A DNA stretch of 35,012 nt from contig SIAM01000022.1 of the NCBI GenBank assembly GCA_009691785.1, forward strand, positions 1 through 35,012, written 5' to 3'. The notes under the pieces are model-generated. The model did not search any database, was not told the origin of the DNA, and worked only from the letters and a program-made list of their open reading frames with translations. Within the stretch, counting starts at the first letter, position 1. Every line of letters begins with the position of its first letter. The DNA comes from Phycisphaerales bacterium. Its GTDB lineage: Bacteria > Planctomycetota > Phycisphaerae > Phycisphaerales > SM1A02. The translations under genes were made by a program, and so were the position numbers. Of the stretch, positions 34,009 to 35,012 are shown piece by piece.

Positions 34009-34013
34009 CGCTA

Positions 34014-34388
34014 TTACACGCGTCGCTTCTTGGGGGCGCGGCATCCGTTGTGCGGAATTGGCGTGTGATCTTCAATGGCGATCACCTTCAAGCCGTTGTG
34101 AGCCAGACCGGTCACGGCGCTTTCGCGGCCAGGACCTGGTCCCTTCACACGAACTTCCACTTCACGCATGCCCAAACGCTTCACCTTGCCCGCCACTTTT
34201 TCAGCGGCGCGGCTGGCGGCAAATGGAGTGCTCTTGCGAGCGCCCTTGAAACCAACGCTGCCGGCTGAATCCCATGCAAGGGTTTCACCGTTCACATCGG
34301 TCACAGTGACAATGGTGTTGTTGAAGGACGCGTTCACAACCACGATGCCCTTGACGATATTTTTACGAACTTTTTTCTTACTTGCCAT
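34014..34388 (-). CDS. rpsK: 30S ribosomal protein S11
   Basis: Platform protein of the 30S subunit, 124 residues. Signature stretches are [52 protein letters not shown] and [17 protein letters not shown], which ends the protein in the usual way. It follows rpsM after 49 bases. The next gene in most bacteria, rpsD, is not present. Confidence 0.98.
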   Translation of the reverse strand: MASKKKVRKNIVKGIVVVNASFNNTIVTVTDVNGETLAWDSAGSVGFKGARKSTPFAASRAAEKVAGKVKRLGMREVEVRVKGPGPGRESAVTGLAHNGLKVIAIEDHTPIPHNGCRAPKKRRV

Positions 34389-34437
34389 ATGAATAATTCC
34401 TGTTCTTCAACCTATTTCTTTACATTGCGCGACGGGA

Positions 34438-34815
34438 TCAACCCTTCACGCCCTTCTTGCCGGCGACCGTTCGCTTCTTGCCCTTACGAGTGCGGGCGTT
34501 TGTACGAGTGCGTTGACCACGGCAAGGCAAACCCTTGCGATGACGCTCGCCGCGGTAGCAGCGAATGTCCTTGAGGCGTTGAATGTCTTGTTGCATTTGA
34601 CGACGAAGCGCGCCCTCCAGAATATAATTCTGATCGAGCAACTGGCTGATGTTGGCCAGTTCCTTGTCATCAAGCGTGCTGGCGCGGCGGTCGCCATCAA
34701 TGCCGGTCTTGGCAAGAATGTCCTTGGCGAACTTGGGGCCAATGCCGTGGATGTATTGAAGAGCGAAAAGAATCTTCTTGCGCTCGGGAATGTCGATACC
34801 TGCTAGTCGTGGCAT
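34438..34815 (-). CDS. rpsM: 30S ribosomal protein S13
   Basis: Head protein of the 30S subunit contacting tRNA and the 50S, 125 residues. It begins MPRLAGIDIPERKKILFALQ, has the helix-hairpin-helix IHGIGPKFAKDIL and the C-terminal CYRGERHRKGLPCRGQRTRT block with a basic tail. A strong AAGGAG lies upstream of the ATG. It follows rpmJ by 26 bases. Confidence 0.98.
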   Translation of the reverse strand: MPRLAGIDIPERKKILFALQYIHGIGPKFAKDILAKTGIDGDRRASTLDDKELANISQLLDQNYILEGALRRQMQQDIQRLKDIRCYRGERHRKGLPCRGQRTRTNARTRKGKKRTVAGKKGVKG

Positions 34816-34841
34816 GGGGTGCTCCTTAAAATCTGTTCAAA

Positions 34842-34958
34842 TCAGCCTTGTCGCTGCTTCAAACGGGGGTTCTTCTTGTTGATGACGAAACGCTTGCCTT
34901 TGCGGACAACGATTTGGCAATCGCGGGTTCTTCGTTTAATGCTGCTGCGGACTTTCAT
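34842..34958 (-). CDS. rpmJ: 50S ribosomal protein L36, zinc-ligand-poor form
   Basis: A 38-residue L36, read directly from the sequence. It starts [20 protein letters not shown] and ends NPRLKQRQG, the family's exact termini. The usual zinc ligands C11, C14, C27 and H33 are Thr, Cys, Asn and Leu here, so only C14 remains and zinc is unlikely to bind. It lies between infA and rpsM, the standard place. Confidence 0.93.
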   Translation of the reverse strand: MKVRSSIKRRTRDCQIVVRKGKRFVINKKNPRLKQRQG

Positions 34959-34970
34959 AATTTCTCTTTC

Positions 34971-35012
34971 TTAGAAACGGTAGACAATGCGTCCCTTGGT
35001 CATGTCGTAGGG
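34971..35012 (-). CDS. infA: Translation initiation factor IF-1 (C-terminal end only)
   Basis: The last 13 codons before the stop at 34971 read PYDMTKGRIVYRF, matching the IF-1 ending PYDLTKGRIVYR. The rest of the gene lies beyond the window. The order infA-rpmJ-rpsM-rpsK is standard and supports the call. Only 12 bases separate it from rpmJ. Confidence 0.88.
   Translation of the reverse strand, partial: PYDMTKGRIVYRF

Noticed and set aside
1-35012. CRISPR arrays, insertion sequences, prophage or integron features
   Set aside because: No regularly spaced repeats, transposase or integrase motifs or target duplications were seen; the window looks like stable core chromosome.

Overview
The window reads as a chromosomal segment of a free-living, diderm (Gram-negative type) bacterium. 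It is moderately GC-rich and very densely packed: neighbouring genes overlap by ATGA, GTGA, TTGA or TAATG, and GTG and TTG starts are common. A TolC-type outer-membrane protein and a beta-barrel porin support an outer membrane. I suspect a small-genome planctomycete of the Phycisphaerae type, but this is an impression from gene order and protein style, not a demonstrated placement. I see no mobile elements, CRISPR arrays, phage genes or rRNA genes.

Layout. 1-4160: a Sua5/YwlC tRNA-modification gene (cut by the left edge) and a TolC-like lipoprotein on the minus strand, divergent from a secreted SH3-domain protein. 4233-5775: tRNA-Ala(TGC), then two 16S rRNA methyltransferase genes (rsmE, rsmJ) on the opposite strand. 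5839-9153: a transsulfuration cassette, cystathionine beta-synthase and cystathionine gamma-lyase type enzymes with a MarC-family membrane protein between them. 9271-14419: pyrH, frr, nrdR, thrS and infC, ending in a clear intrinsic terminator. 14556-15998: an OprB-like porin on the minus strand. 16055-23922: one tight arginine operon, argR-argC-argB-argF-argG-argH(A)-argJ. 24157-25329: a secreted S1/P1-type nuclease. 25451-28185 (minus): a DtxR/MntR-type regulator, pheS and a membrane-anchored helical-repeat protein. This regulator is divergent from an NRAMP metal transporter across a dyad-rich operator region (28346-29683). 29779-32014 (minus): a DnaQ-like exonuclease and an APC-type permease. 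32113-35012 (minus): the end of the ribosomal alpha operon, infA-rpmJ-rpsM-rpsK-rpoA-rplQ, without rpsD.

How the genes work together. The arginine operon covers ornithine acetylation and recycling (ArgJ plus the acetyltransferase tail of ArgH), phosphorylation (ArgB), reduction (ArgC), carbamoylation (ArgF) and the last two steps to arginine (ArgG, ArgH), with its own repressor first. Acetylornithine aminotransferase is not here. The mntR/mntH pair is a standard metal-homeostasis switch. The transsulfuration pair makes cysteine from homocysteine and serine.

Most notable observations: infC appears to start at an ATC codon behind a well-placed Shine-Dalgarno sequence, downstream of a structured leader; argininosuccinate lyase is fused to a short N-acetylglutamate synthase; rpsD is missing and a strong promoter plus a structured leader sit in its place before rpoA; L36 has lost three of four zinc ligands inside the main ribosomal operon; and L17 carries an insertion and a long charged tail.
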